Shown here: positions 1-12,368 of the stretch, piece after piece
How the letters are laid out: the number at the start of each line of letters is the position of its first letter
How positions within the stretch are numbered: position 1 is the stretch's first letter
NCBI GenBank assembly: GCA_963978895.1
Contig: OZ022241.1
Span: forward strand, 24,990,073 to 25,054,072
Direction of reading: 5' to 3'
From: Erpobdella octoculata
Lineage: Eukaryota > Annelida > Clitellata > Hirudinida > Erpobdellidae
Length of the DNA stretch: 64,000 nt
Position numbers and translations under genes: made by a program
Notes under the pieces: model-generated
Told to the model about the DNA's origin: nothing
Databases searched by the model: none
Seen by the model: only the letters and a program-made list of their open reading frames with translations

Positions 1-73
1 TGTTTACTATAGTCAGGGGCGTAAATTCAGCATTTTCTAGGGGGCATTTTCCCGCCATTATATAGTTTGCTGA

Positions 74-250
74 CGGGGTTACCCGGCGTTGCCCAAGCTT
101 TCTTTGCTTAGTCTTTTCTCTTTTTTGCAAATGAAACTTCAAATAAATAGCCGATTTTTTCTCAATTTTTCAAAATTTTCTTATCAATGAAGTTTAATTG
201 CATGCCAAAGGTTGTTTAGATTGCTCCAGCGGCCTGGATGTGATAAGCGA
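74..250 (+). repeat. Dispersed repeat with GGGTTACCCGGCGTTGC head
   Basis: The head matches repeats starting near 6066, 48536 and 61066. The tail (CATGCCAAA, then GCTCCAGCGG and ATGTGATAAGC) matches the tail at 21120-21170. No ORF is present. This looks like an old copy of a non-coding interspersed family; its class is not clear. The flanking bases 1-73 and 250-900 hold no gene that I can see. Confidence 0.5.
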
Positions 251-929
251 ATGCCCATACACACATATTATCTTTTATATCTATATAAATAGGTAGGTAG
301 GTACAAGCAGGGAGGGGTGGGGAGATGTATCCCAACCGGAGTATCAGTTGGTGGTTTTTGGGTATAATTGGTTTTTGGAAAATGACGTAGCTTTTTTGGG
401 AGGAAAAAGTAAAAGTCTTTAAAAAAATGGAAAAAACTTACGACTACCCATCACTAGTCATCAGCGTTTTTGAAGAAAATGTGAAAAATTTCTTAAGTGC
501 ATCCCCCATCAGGAATTTCTGGATCCGCCACTGGGTACAAGGGGGATGAATGATTTGATCATATTGCAGGAGCAGATACAAAATTAGTAAAAAAAGGAGG
601 TCCAAAATGAGGTCGGTAGAATTTTTTTAATTTTGTGTTAGATTTATAAGTTTTGACATATATTTCTGGTCAAGATTTAGTCATTCAATAACAGAGTTTC
701 TGTAAAATCAAATAGCAGAATATTATAGCTATTTAAGTTTATTATCATTCATTGCAGTCAAGTTCTGATTTTGTCTTTAATTTACACCGTTTTAATAAAT
801 GTAATTATTTGAGCTTAAATTTCTGCATGCATTGAATTATCAGGTTAAGTAAAGTTAAAATAAAGTTATATAATAAACACTAGGTAAAAAAATAAATTTT
901 GGAAATCAGGGAGGGGGCAAATTGTCTAC

Positions 930-1400
930 ACCATAGGCGCTGACTTGTGAAAAATATTGGGGGCCCAATAAACTTTAGGCTTTGTAAAGGACAAAATGCA
1001 AGCGTCGGACGGCTCAGACCTGAGTTGTCCATAGGTCGAATTTTGAGGACTCGACCCACCAGAAATCTGACCCAACCCGATTCATTTTCTATTTCAATTT
1101 TGTGACCCAACCCGACTCACGTGTTTTGGACCCGACCCACTCGCATAGGACCTGACCAGACCCGACCTGACCCAACTTTTTTTAATTGGTTTTAGACGCG
1201 GCAGATTTGCACAAGCGCTACTAAATACTTGTTTATAATTTGTATATCTATTATTCTTTATAAAAGAAAGTTTTTATATGTTTTTTTAGCTTTACATGGC
1301 TTGGTCCTTCCCAACTTGACCCAACCCAATTTGACTCGGCCCGACCAGGCCCAGCCTTTTTTCGCACGGGCGGGCAAAGCCAACGTTCAGTGGCTTAGTT
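930..1400. repeat. hAT-like non-coding end with repeated GACCC/CCCGA motifs
   Basis: Two blocks (about 1010-1200 and 1305-1385) are packed with variants of GACCCAACCCGA and GGCCCGACC, with a short AT-rich spacer. Such subterminal GGGTC/GGGCC-type motifs are common in hAT non-autonomous elements, and a hAT transposase fossil lies just downstream. No coding potential was found. The assignment is inferred from motif style and neighbourhood. Confidence 0.4.
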
Positions 1401-1657
1401 CTTTACTAGGGCCTATAAATTGAGTAAATTGATAAACTCAGATTGTGTATTTAATTTGTTTGATGAACTTCAGATTAATACATAATGTTTGTATGTGACA
1501 ATCTCAGCCTTTCCTAGGTCATTGTAGATCTGAGATATGATTTTAGACCTCTTAGGGCTGAAAAACTTCTTTCTGCTGTGCAGGTAGTCACTTGAAATGT
1601 CAGAAAAAGGTTGAGTAGAAGACTAATTTTTGAGAACATTTCCTCTCTGGTTTTACT

Positions 1658-2454
1658 TTACATAAGTTTGATCACATTCTGAATATTTTCCAGTTTTCTA
1701 GTATGTCCATGATGTTGAGTACTTGATGATTGCTCCTGGTCATGTGAAATTACATCTCGTAGCATTTCCAAGTGAAGAATAAGACGTGGTTCGTTAATGT
1801 CTGTGTCAAAATATTCAACCAGTTTTGAGACGTCAATATTTTTTGGAGATGATGAGACTTTCAAGGAGTTCAATATGACTTGTTCAATATCTTGATCTTG
1901 AGCGATTGCAAATTCTTGTGATTCAAACCGGTTTTGTAAACAGCATCAAATGCTGCATAATATATTTTTTTTGTAATAAAGTTTTGGATCAAACATGTGG
2001 CAATGATCCATCATCTAGTCTTCTTAGAGGACGTCTTGCCTTTGGCACTTTTGGCTCTTTAACATGTAAATTTTTGGCTTGTTTGTTGACGTCATCCCAA
2101 ACTGTGATTCAGTACGTTGTTGTGTCCAAGTGATTAGCAAATCATCAATCTGTTTTTTAGCTTCAGCCAATGACATTTTTGAAGACTGTAAAGATGAAGC
2201 CACTGTTTCACTTGTTGTAAAAACTATCTCGGTTAACTTCATTGCAAAATAGACATCAAATGCTTCCAGACTGCGAAGAAACTCACTGCATTTGGTTCCA
2301 ATATCTCCAGTTGATATTTCATCAAAAAATAAAGTAATGCTTCATAATTTTCAACAACAGACTTGACACTTGAAGCTCTCAAAATCCATCGTGTTGGACA
2401 AGCAGGTCGAAGTGACGTTGACGTTGAGTCATCAGATTCAAACTTTGAAACCAT
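1658..2454 (-). pseudogene. Decayed hAT-type (ZMYM1-like) transposase fragment
   Basis: Three adjacent minus-strand fragments read as the middle and C-terminal part of a hAT transposase of the ZMYM1/TTF-zinc-finger-associated type. The first has the motif RPACPTRWILR followed by SVVENYEALL. The second has SLAEAKKQIDDLL, and the third has INEPRLILHLEMLRDVI. Motif order matches the family, but frames shift and stops separate the pieces, so it is dead. The N-terminal zinc finger is missing here; an unrelated N-terminal fragment of the same family lies at 50087-50800. The function of an intact relative would be cut-and-paste transposition. Confidence 0.6.
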
Positions 2455-2756
2455 GCTGTACGGCTTTGTTAAACATCAATGTATGCAGCTTGCCCTATTA
2501 ATAGTATATATCAATAATACAAACCTTTTTGGCTTTTGAAATAAAATCAAGTATTGTATTTTGTAACTTCATTGTTTAGTCATTCAAAAATACGGTTCGG
2601 AAAACAGAAAAAGAAATAAATTAAAGTAATGCATTACTAAGAAAAGTGAATATAAAGTTGGAAATTAGAATGGATAGAAGGTATGTTTGAATACAGCCAT
2701 GCACAATTTGTTTGGCCAAAAGCTAAATATTAATTTAGCATTTTATTATATTTTTA

Positions 2757-3110
2757 CTAGCTGACCCAGCAAACGTTGTTTTGCCTTTCAAATTATTTTG
2801 TTTTTTTAGTAAAGTTTAATGTACAAAATTAAGACAATTTAAAAAAATCAATCTCGAAGATCAATCGAGTGTACAATGCCTTGGGTTTTTGAAAGTTTTT
2901 TTTATCGTTCTTCTCTGTCTGTCGGGTTGTCCTTTGTTTTTCCAAAATAACTTTTTTAAATAATTTAAAAAAATATTCTTAATAGCCGTGGACCTATCCT
3001 CAGACCTACCAAATGTACACAAAAAATTTCATAAAGATTGGTTCAGCCGTTTCGGAGGAGTTCAATTTCAAACACTATGACACGAGATTTTATCATTTTC
3101 ATAATTATTG
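2757..3110 (+). repeat. Interspersed repeat starting CTAGCTGACCCAGC
   Basis: The start CTAGCTGACCCAGCAAACG and the tail GGTTCAGCCGTTTCGGAGGAG, then CACGAGATTTTAT, are hallmarks of a non-coding repeat type seen in many invertebrate genomes. It is preceded by a T/A-rich run. No ORF is present. Confidence 0.5.
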
Positions 3111-3177
3111 TAAGGCAGTTACTAAACCCCAGAAGTACTTAAAGTACTTGAAGTACTGATAGATTCAGCCCCGACAT

Positions 3178-3946
3178 TTTTTAGCTCGTTAAATGATACG
3201 GTTTTTGAATTCACTTGTAAAAGCCTTGCTTAGACACCTTTTTTCACTCCTTTCATATTAGACATTTTTTAGCTCGTTAAATGATACGGTGGGTTTTTCA
3301 GGAATGAAACGATGAGCAGGCTGATAAACCAGAAAACTCATTTGACGCCACAATTGTAACATCAGATTCGTCAACAATGGCAGATACATCCGATGAACAG
3401 GTTTAATTTTAAAATAGCATTTCTGGTCTTGAACACAATCACATTGTTATCAATTATTCTGCACTGCAGTTTTTGAAAAAATACTACATTTTGTTGTAAT
3501 AAAATTTTATTGCATAATAGATAATTTGCATTGTTTTTACATAGTCTCTCAAGTTTTTTTATGATTATATTGCAGAGGTCTAACGGAGTTGATACGATTC
3601 TCTCATCATGTATCAAAAAATCGGAACACTGGATTCTTATAGTTCTATCTTCCTGCAGCAGCAGTAAGTAAATTGGCAGTACTCCAAAATAGGGTACACA
3701 ACCACAAGATTGATTGGTTGATTCTCTCATAATGTATAAAAAAATCGGAACACTGGAATCTTATAGTTCTATCTTCTAGCAGAAACTGTAAGTAAATTGG
3801 CAGTACTCCAAAATAAGGTACACAACCACAAGATTGATTGAATCTTCAATGACTTGTATATGCAAAAAAAGAACACTGAGTTTTTGAATTCACTTGTAAA
3901 AGCCTTGCTTAGACACCTTTTTTCACTCCTTTCATATTAGACACAC
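3178..3946 (+). repeat. Nested local duplications
   Basis: Three duplications are visible by eye. The motif TTAGCTCGTTAAATGATACG occurs at about 3180 and 3268. A 60-odd base block starting TTTTTGAATTCACTTGTAAAAG occurs at about 3205 and 3880. A block of about 125 bases starting CTCTCATCATGTATCAAAAA occurs in near-tandem at about 3598 and 3724. No convincing gene overlaps them. Confidence 0.7.
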
Positions 3947-3949
3947 TAT

Positions 3950-4750
3950 TATATGCTTAGTCCCGACCCGACAACCTTGGATAACTCGATTCCCATTCCA
4001 CTACAAGCTTCAAAATACATTTGAGAAGCTTTTTCCTGTTGTGTCACAAACTTTAAGAAAAACAAATAATTTTTAATATATGCTATATTTTTTTTATACA
4101 AATTTAAACACTCGTGCTTATTTAAATGAAATACATTAGTTAGATTTATATTTCACTGATTGTTTAAAAGGTAGTTGAATTTTCTAAATTTAAATGACGG
4201 CTTCTGGGCTGATGAACGGTTTAGATAGCTGTAGGTTTTTTTCACAAATGTAATTTAATTTTACTTTAGTGCGGTCATTTTTGAAAAACCTGGTATTATT
4301 TTGATTGATAATCTATTGGCGATGCATTTCCCAACCCCCTGGATCCGTTTCTGGGTACGTCCTTTTGACTTCTAATCCTTCTGCCAACTTTCTGACAGTA
4401 ACTTCAGCACAAGAAAAATAATTGCTATTGAGAAAAAAAATGAATTTTTTGCGGCCCTTTCAGCTCCTGCGGTTCCTATTAGGTACACGGCACTGGCTTT
4501 AGTAATTTTCCTCTAGTAGAAAATTCCAGTTGATTTTAGTTGAAACGAAACAAGAAATATAAAATAATAATTCAAATATGAAACTCTGATTCATGTTGAA
4601 ACGTAAATTATTAAGTAAATGTCAGGAGACTGAAAACTTATTAATAGAAAAGACTGATGGATTTCAGGCTTGAGATTTCCACGATTCAATTTCACATACT
4701 CTCTCTTCCGACACCAAATTTTGCGTAAACATCTGCGTGTTTCTTAAAAT
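3950..4750. other. Non-coding stretch, no feature recognised
   Basis: AT-rich sequence without a persuasive ORF, RNA gene or long repeat. A short motif at about 4338 (CCTGGATCCGTTTCTGGG) resembles a hAT-type terminus, but no partner end was found. Confidence 0.4.
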
Positions 4751-4766
4751 CATATAGGATTCCACG

Positions 4767-4839
4767 ATGAGCTTTGCGGAAAATATGTTATCAGTTGGTG
4801 CTGACATGCGTGCAAAGGTGAAGTTTCCGGTGCCTCAAG
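4767..4839 (+). CDS. Candidate first coding exon, unknown gene
   Basis: An ATG at 4767 opens a 24-codon frame beginning MSFAENMLSV and ending KFPVPQ, which stops at a strong donor (CAAG then GTAAGA). An AG at 4756-4757 could be an upstream acceptor. The segment has more balanced base use than its AT-rich surroundings, as expected for an exon. I do not recognise the protein and could not find the next exon with confidence. It may be chance. Confidence 0.3.
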
Positions 4840-5386
4840 GTAAGATTTACTCATCAAAATACTTATAAATGCCATTAGGTGATTAGCCAAAAAATGTGCA
4901 TGCGTTTTGCACATTCACGCATTAAGCTCAGTCTCGAGTGCAGCGTGCAAACAGTACAAAAAAGATACGCAAACCTACTTCCGGTCCAGTCTTCTTCCTT
5001 TGTAACGGCTATAGATCTGACAGGAGATAAAGTTTGAACGACATATTGTGTTTAAACGTAGCCAGACTGCATATTCATGCGATGCATGTCTCAGCCAATC
5101 AAGCCCTGATATACACGATATGACTACAATAGCATTTCTTTCTATCAATGGCCAAAATAATGAAGCGTGTCGTTATGCTTGCTGTTTAGAAAGGAATTAT
5201 AAGATGTGTGAAAATATACGATCGTGCGTGTATTTGTTAGTGACTACTGGCGCTATATTGAGCTAGTTCGTTTGTTTTCTTGACTTTAGCTTTCAGTATT
5301 TAAATTACCAATTTGCTGCTAGTGTCTGTTTAAGATTAATGTTAACAAGTAAAGGAAACAACGAGTTTTTTAACACAAACTTTAGT

Positions 5387-5608
5387 TTCAAATACACTCG
5401 ATTTAGAAATACGAAAGATGTTCAAATTACGAAAGATATTCAAAGTTTTTTTTATTGAATCATGTATTGTCATCCAATATAAAGCCATGCTAAAAGTTTC
5501 AGCTTCCTAGCTAGTCAAAAAAGCTGGTTAAATTCTACTTGCAAGATTTGCTTACAGAGAAACACACCCACAAACAGAAATTGTAAGTTAAATAAAAGTT
5601 TGTAAAAG
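5387..5608 (+). repeat. Interspersed repeat, AGCTAGTCAAAAAGCTGG family, copy 1
   Basis: The block runs from ATACACTCGATTT through AGCTTCCTAGCTAGTC and AAGCTGGTTAAATT to ATAAAAGTTTGTAA. Copies recur at 17500-17698 and, inverted, at 26690-26942. A CA-rich segment near the 3' end varies in length. It is non-coding, most likely the tail of a dispersed element. Confidence 0.65.
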
Positions 5609-6060
5609 TAAAAATAGATTGAATTTAGAGTGAAAACTTTTATGAATATTTTAAACATGATATAACCGGACTGCCGACTGGTTACCACTTGTTCTACCTG
5701 ACGGAAAGATATTTTGACCCATGAAAAAAAACAGGAATTTCATCAACATTTTCCAATTCATTTGATTTTTGAAGTCGACGAACGAAGGAGGGTAAAACCT
5801 AAAGCTGACTTTGCTTCCAAAAGAGCCGATAACCGGAGTCAACATTTTTCTCCCACAATTATTAGTGTGATTAATTGATTTAATCATTTAAAATTTTTGT
5901 CCTGCCTGGTGATCGCCAGTTAGTCAGATGGTTCAGTCCTGATTGCTCAATTTATTTTGTTTTGCTTTTACATCTTTCCTAGCAGCTCCCGGTTATTCGT
6001 TACAACGTTTGTAGAACAGTAATTCATAAATACTAATTGACGTTACTATTTAATATTAAA
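5609..6060. other. Non-coding stretch, nothing recognised
   Basis: AT-rich; only short ORFs without recognisable motifs. Confidence 0.4.
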
Positions 6061-6063
6061 CAC

Positions 6064-6144
6064 TAACAGGGTTACCCGGCGTTGCTCGGGGCTTTTAGAA
6101 TTTTTCTCTCGTTGTTTCTGCCTCTCGCTTTTTATCTCTCTCTG

Positions 6145-6237
<93 letters not shown>

Positions 6238-6440
6238 CTTGTTTTCTTTTCTTCTCATTTCCCCCTCACACTTCTTCTCTTTTTCCCTCTTTATCTTCCT
6301 TTTTCTCTTTCTCTCTTTAATTCTCGTTTTTTCGCTTTCTTTTCTCTCTCTTTCGTTTCTTAGGGGGTTTTGGCCTGCCCTCCTCGGACGGCTGTAACCT
6401 ACGTTTAAAATGGTCCACACTTTTAAAAATTTTATCATCA
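6064..6440 (+). repeat. GGGTTACCCGGCGTTGCTCG repeat containing a (CT)n tract
   Basis: The head GGGTTACCCGGCGTTGCTCG is the same as in the repeats at 48536 and 61066. It is followed by TTTTAGAATTTTTCTCTCG and a pyrimidine-only stretch with (CT)n at about 6146-6231. Arg/Glu- and Ser/Leu-repeat ORFs here are products of the CT tract, not genes. Confidence 0.6.
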
Positions 6441-6637
6441 TGATGTTAAGTTTTCAAACAAAAAAAGCTGATGACTGGAAGGGGAGATGGCTAGCTACTT
6501 TTTCAGAAATTGTTCAACCATCTACAAGAGTTCGGTTTTACGTCCACAAGGGCCCACTTCAACATTAGGGGACCCACTTTAAAGTCAGGAGAGAGGAGAG
6601 ACAACCTTTTCTGAACCCATAAATGACGTTCATGGTC

Positions 6638-7214
6638 ATATATATATATATAGAATAGGTATATCGGAATCGCCTATCTTTTAAGATGGCTCGGTTTACG
6701 TAAGGCAAGTAGGCCTCGCATCAGAGAACTATGAACTATACGCGACAGACAATCTTAATAACTAAATTAAAGCAATTAATTGAAAAAAATTATTTAAATA
6801 GTAGAAAATTTTCAAAAAATTAATTTTTTTTCAAAAAACCTGAAATAAGTTTCATTTGTTTGGTTTCGGTACATTTATTTATCTAAATATAGCGCTACCG
6901 ATAGTGTTTAGTTCGCATTATGCGGTAGTTTATCGAATTAATTAAATGAATTTACTTGCCGATGAAAAGAACAATTAAAATTATTTTTCCTAGTTATTGA
7001 AAACCTTCTAGCGCACCAATAGAACGGCATGTTTAGGCAGTTCAATAGTGAAAGTGGAAAAACCAATGGAGATAGAAATAGATTGTAGATCACGTGAGAT
7101 TGATTCCTTTGCTGATTTATTCAATCCATTTTCGGCGACAAAAGACTCTAAATCGTTTCTTCGTATACAGAGCGATAATTCGTTTATCTCCTATATACCT
7201 ATTCTATATATATG
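6638..7214. mobile_element. MITE-like element with terminal inverted repeats
   Basis: The left end reads TATATAGAATAGGTATAT and the right end ATATACCTATTCTATATA, an inverted pair about 24 bases long including the TA run. The interior is AT-rich, with no transposase. Size and ends fit a non-autonomous DNA transposon in TA-rich DNA, though part of the symmetry is the TA repeat itself. No target duplication could be separated from the TA tract. Confidence 0.5.
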
Positions 7215-8270
7215 TTCCTGGTTACATCTTCCTTCTACAGCCTGAAGTAAAAAAGGCTATGATATTTATGTGGTGTCTATGATAACACACGATTGAGGCC
7301 AATGGTCAGAATGTTCTCTAACTAAGCCTGTATCAGTCATCGCAAAAGAAAAAGTGTTTTTTTTTCTATATTGCTGTAAAATGTTAAAGATTTATTTTTT
7401 AAACAAAAACAGAGTGGCAAGCGAAATCTTCTGCAAAAACTTTTACCAAATTTTCTGCAAGATTTGAGATTAATAACTGCGAACCATTCTTGAAAATTGT
7501 ATGCTGTATGACAGAGCCAAAGGCTCTAAATGGCCGATAATTTGAATAGTATCTTCCAGATTTAGATAAAGTATTTTAAAACTAATTTTGTTTTAATAGT
7601 TTTATGGACTAGACTTATTTAATCGAGAACAATTTAAGCACAATGAAGTTTCTAAGAGCCTACGCTTTTTAGAGCTAAAACTTACGTTTTTCATAAGAGA
7701 AATTCTTTCAAAACCACAATCAAAATAAATAAGCATTTAAAGACCTCAGTGGTTTAGCAACTTAAAATAATGCAGTTTTGGTTTGTACAAGTTACCAAGT
7801 GCTATCAATGCAGAATCTAGGCGTTGAGGGACGCCAAGGAATATTTAACTAGAATAGAACATAAGGTTTTTGACGGGTTTATGAAATAATATGAAAGCAC
7901 AAATTCTTGTATTCTCTTTTTCAATACCCATGCAAGGTGCTTCAGCTCAATAATTTAAAATTATTTTCCCTTGGTAATTTCTTCTATTATATTTGTATAT
8001 AATTTGTTGTGTTTTGCGTTTCATTTTCTAACATTTTGTGCGGCGTTGTTGTTGTGGTTTCTTGCGATTTATTCAAACTGTTGCTTTTACCAATTGTTTT
8101 GTTTATCAATGCGACCCCGACAATAATAATAAAATCTGATGTATATTTCCTGCATATCAATTGCTCTTCACATATGGTCAAATAACTTTTGGAAAGTTAT
8201 GCTACTAACAAGAGCTTTTAGTTTAGAGATGTCGGCAAAATAAACGTCGGTTGTTAAAGAAAAATTAAAG
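7215..8270. other. Non-coding stretch, nothing recognised
   Basis: No ORF with recognisable motifs and no clear repeat; intron or intergenic DNA. Confidence 0.4.
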
Positions 8271-8282
8271 ACATCACGTACC

Positions 8283-8385
8283 ATGTTTGTTTTACGCGTT
8301 TTACTGAATCGCGTGGCATCTGTGCCCGTCAATCTGGAAATACCAGGAAATTCTTTGCTGTGCCGCTCAAACGCCGATCTAATGT
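8283..8385 (+). CDS. Candidate short first exon, unknown gene
   Basis: An ATG at 8283 opens a 34-codon frame starting MFVLRVLLNRVASVPV, with Arg and hydrophobic residues and few acidic ones, a composition like a mitochondrial presequence. It ends at a good donor, GTAAGA. GC content is higher than in the flanks. I do not recognise it and no following exon could be assigned. Chance remains plausible. Confidence 0.3.
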
Positions 8386-9060
8386 GTAAGAGACTTTTGT
8401 TTACCAGATATTGTTGCTTAAATCATTTAAATAGCGTTTTATGAGAAATTCTGGTCTATATATATCACACTTCTTTAAATGTTACTGTTTTGTAATACGG
8501 CGCTACTAATTTTTTCACGCAGGTTCGCAAACGTATCGTAATGTGAAAACTTGTTCTTGAAAACTAAATTTTTTGTTGAAAATCGGTAGTAACATTTTGC
8601 TACGATCCATCTACAAAACATTTTCTATTGCTTTGCTTTAAAATTCTGTCAAATTGAGTTACATTAAATTACTACTATTAACTGGAATTTGTTCTGCCTG
8701 TCAGAGAAAGGCGATACAGCAATCTTACAGTTGAAACTGCTAATTAGAAGGCGGAGTTTTTAATTAAATTGTAGGCGGAGTTATTTTTTAGCAGCCAATC
8801 AGGAAAGAGAAAAGACTCTGAATTGATTGCCTTTTCATTATTTAACTGTTATGATAGCTATGAAATCAGAAGAATCACAAGTGTTTTGAGCCTGGTGGAT
8901 GTTCTCTGCGTTATATTTTTAATTTCTGTATTTTATTACCACCGTATTATATTGTTATAAAAATGTCTAAGCTGAAATAGTTAATATTCTTTTAAACAGT
9001 AAAAAAAACATTAGGATAAATCGCCAATATCTTTAAATATAATTAAAGGAAGGTAGGTGT
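8386..9060. other. Non-coding stretch, nothing recognised
   Basis: No recognisable ORF, RNA gene or repeat. Confidence 0.4.
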
Positions 9061-9081
9061 TTTCTTTTACGGCTTTCATTT

Positions 9082-9313
9082 GTGCACTGCTGTGTCGAGT
9101 CTTGTTTTCAAAATCATTTCAGAATTATTACTTTATGTGTGAAAACCTTTTATAAAATTAGCTTGGATAAGGACACAAATTTTGTGTTACGCTCATGTCG
9201 AGGATTTAGAAATTTAAGAAAAGTGATACAACTGGTAGAATTTAAACCAACTGGGGTCTGCATGCCAGAAAGTTTTTTTCTGATCGACCATCATGAAGGT
9301 TCCCTTAAAACAG
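9082..9313 (+). CDS. Candidate exon ending at a consensus splice donor
   Basis: A 77-codon open frame, rich in Cys, Phe and Arg, ends exactly at AACAG followed by GTAAGTCA, a textbook donor. A TTTCAG at about 9116-9121 could instead be its acceptor, giving a shorter internal exon. It has no domain I recognise. It could be an untranslated or alternative 5' exon of the BMP gene, whose ATG-containing exon is preceded by an acceptor-like site at 12350. If so the reading frames would not join, making it 5' UTR. This is inference only. Confidence 0.3.
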
Positions 9314-10990
9314 GTAAGTCATGTTTTTTCAACCATTATGAATTTATTTCTGTACCGGCTACTTCACTATATAGATATATATGCTTATATTTGCCATAAA
9401 AATTGAGTTTAAAGCAATAAATAAAACAAAAATCCAATCACCGACTTTGCTTAACAGCCTTTCTTTCATATCTGACAATTCTTATCTGTTTTTAATCTAG
9501 CTCAATATAGCCTATAAATAGTTTCTTGGGGTGCCTCCTATCGCCTTATCGCGTTTCTTGGTCAGCTTTGCTTTTATTACGTCATTACAAACATCTTATG
9601 GGAATAATATGACTTATGATCAAAGTCATTTAGAGATTATCAAAATCTGATTTCCGATAAAAGTTGTATTTTTCAATGTAATTTGTACACTAGAGACTAA
9701 ATATACAAAAAAGAAATAAACCATTTCTATTGAATAATATCGCGATGACACGTAGGATAAAATAGCAATTATTATGCGTTTCTAGCAAATCGTTTCACCG
9801 ATGTACTGGGGTATGCGGACGAAAACGTTTTGTTTCGAGACCGCCTGTAAGGCGCCCTTTTTCACTTGAATTTCAAATGACACCTCTGATACTCCTGGTG
9901 GTGACAGCCGATAAATGAATTCATTTACTTCAAATATTCTTGAACCGACCTAGAGAAAATGTAGGCTGGATAACTTAAACGAATGACAGTTTGAGAGTTC
10001 AAAAGGAAGCTCTACAGCAACAACATTAGTGCATTCTCATTGAGCATCCATCCACTCAAGAGCATACCGAAATTCACGACGTATTCCAGATAGGTAAACA
10101 TTCATTCAAACCGGCCTAATTCGTGTTAACGAAAACTTATTATCACAAATTAGATTTTAAAAGGCACATGTTTGAACAATTTAAAGTCAAACATTTATTT
10201 CAGTTACAGCATTAGCAAGTAAGAGTTTTTATTAGTTAGAATTAACTTAATAATAAACCTTCTGATTGTTTGGAAAATATGTAAAATCTTTCAGACATAT
10301 TTAATTTGCTAGTTTTTCAGTGTATTTTTTGTCTTAATTAAGACGTTTTTTATAATAGTAAACCAATCTAAAATATACATGTAAGTTTTGCTTTTTTACA
10401 CAGCTTTATATGTATTTGTTTTGGAAATGTTATTTTAATTGATTGGTCGGTCGAAGTTATACCCATCTTCATTAATTGAACTTGGCAATGTTCTTTATGA
10501 GCGCTAGTCGAGTTTTTAAGGACCCCATTTGCGAGAAGCTGTGGGCTATTGATGATCCTAAATTACGTTTTATTTGCTTTCTAGCATCCAAATTGGTTTT
10601 CCACTTATTAAACTCCCCGCGTAGACATCTGTATAAACTAAGTTCTACAGTTGCATTGCTACTTGTGTAGCTTGCCGAGCTTTATGATGATTTGATTGGA
10701 GTATTACGCTGAATTACGCACGAAATGATCATTGTAGATTTAATAATAGACCTAAGAACTCAGAGCAGCTTTGATATGAATATTTTGTTATTTTCGTGAA
10801 ACTTAAAATAATCAAGGTGCGTTGGAAACGTTTAAACAAATCTATGGTAGTTGTTTTAATCTTTCATCGCGTTTCCTTCAGCTCAAGTGTTTATCAACAA
10901 TTCATCGGCTTTCTCCACTGTGCAAAAAAACCTAGTTTATGAAACTGAAAAAATAATACAAATTGATTGAGAACAAATAAAAGATTAAAA
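9314..10990. other. Non-coding stretch upstream of the trinucleotide complex
   Basis: About 1.7 kb with only short unrecognised ORFs (the longest about 64 codons at 10476). It could hold regulatory DNA or an intron for the BMP gene; nothing specific is visible. Confidence 0.4.
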
Positions 10991-11024
10991 TAAAGTATTA
11001 AATGTATAAAAATATTACCTCTTC

Positions 11025-11990
<966 letters not shown>

Positions 11991-12368
11991 TCATCATCAT
12001 AATCATTACGACCGTAATAATCGAATTGAATATAGATTTGAAACTAAGCAAAAATAAATTGTTGTCTGTTGAGAACGATATAAGCAATCACAGATTCACT
12101 AGCCTTCGGCACGTGTCACGGTGAGTTATGACCATAGCAAAATGGATTCTTTTAGAAATAATTGAAACGTGTTTAGGCTGTGTTTGCTTAAAGCCGACAG
12201 AAGTACTCACTCTCTTGCATTTGTTTTCTTCCTTTACAAGCAGCGCTGAACGCTTTAAAATTTTATCTGCACGCAGCCGTGGCTATCTTGCGCATACTCT
12301 GACCTGTTGTGGTATGAAAACATAATTACTTACATTTATTATTTTTGACAGGTTCCAATAGTTCCAGC

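Noticed and set aside
14..533. A complete hAT element with ends CAGGGGCG and CGCCACTG
   Set aside because: The termini look hAT-like, but no 8-bp target duplication is visible and the match is only about seven bases.
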